Assembly (NCBI GenBank): GCA_030598065.1
Contig: JAUVQR010000138.1
Location: 1-5,006, forward strand
Direction: 5' to 3'
From: Planctomycetota bacterium
GTDB lineage: Bacteria > Planctomycetota > Brocadiia > Brocadiales > Bathyanammoxibiaceae
Length of the DNA: 5,006 nt
A program made the translations under genes and the position numbers. The notes beneath the pieces are model-generated. The model worked only from the letters and a program-made list of their open reading frames with translations, had not been told where the DNA came from and did no database searches. Positions 4,923-5,006 of the stretch are shown one piece after another; within the stretch, counting starts at the first letter, position 1; each line of letters starts with the position of its first letter.

Positions 4923-5006
4923 TAACGCGGGCACAGTTTTACTAGGCAAGCGAACATACTACATTCCCACCACTGTAGAGTCAATGATAATCTCCATGAT
5001 TGCAGG
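4918..5006 (+). CDS. Possible start of a divergent gene (3' truncated)
   Basis: A plus-strand frame opens with GTG at 4918-4920 and stays open for 29 codons to the window edge. The peptide begins MNNAGTVLLGKRTYYIPT and continues with a hydrophobic stretch containing SMIISMIA, which could begin a membrane segment. AGGGA lies 5 nt upstream of the GTG, a good ribosome binding site. The family is not recognised. Because the frame is short and cut by the window edge, it may be spurious. In-frame ATG codons at 4984 and 4996 are possible alternative starts. Confidence 0.45.
   Translation, partial: MNNAGTVLLGKRTYYIPTTVESMIISMIA

Noticed and set aside
1..5006. CRISPR array, intact insertion sequence or phage module
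   Set aside because: No regularly spaced repeats, transposase, integrase or phage-type protein is visible on either strand.

Overview
This bacterial window carries nearly all of its genes on the minus strand. Reading in the direction of transcription (high to low coordinates), it holds four parts. (a) A sensory locus: a secreted Tll0287-like (DUF3365) protein with a c-type heme motif, a two-cache membrane histidine kinase, and a receiver-only response regulator with a long coiled-coil tail. (b) A two-gene tRNA unit, Lys(TTT) then Glu(TTC), with its own promoter and terminator. (c) A chagasin-family (I42) lipoprotein, a predicted cysteine-protease inhibitor. (d) A non-coding stretch with an imperfect palindromic repeat. 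Both window edges hold fragments of plus-strand genes: a Gly/Asn-rich C-terminus at 1-102 and a possible divergent start at 4918.

The organism is Gram-negative in character: it has a periplasmic c-type heme protein, a lipoprotein without an inner-membrane retention Asp, and sigma70-like promoters. Stand-alone DUF3365 heme proteins, two-cache kinases of the HEVNNPL type and receivers with a KPW motif are common in respiratory, cytochrome-rich lineages such as Desulfobacterota, Nitrospirota and anammox-type Planctomycetota. No marker here decides between them, so the taxonomic reading is inference only.

The sensory genes probably work together. The heme protein and the kinase are 50 nt apart and look co-transcribed, so the secreted heme protein is a candidate partner or accessory sensor for the kinase's periplasmic cache domains. 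The kinase (H417) is the likely phosphodonor for the regulator (D56). The regulator has no DNA-binding or enzymatic output domain, so it would act by protein contact through its coiled coil. It also has its own near-consensus promoter and is separated from the kinase by about 250 nt containing hairpins and a palindrome, so its level may be set independently.

No CRISPR array, intact insertion sequence, rRNA or phage gene is visible. The best candidate for something not yet described is the three-gene heme/kinase/coiled-coil-receiver arrangement.
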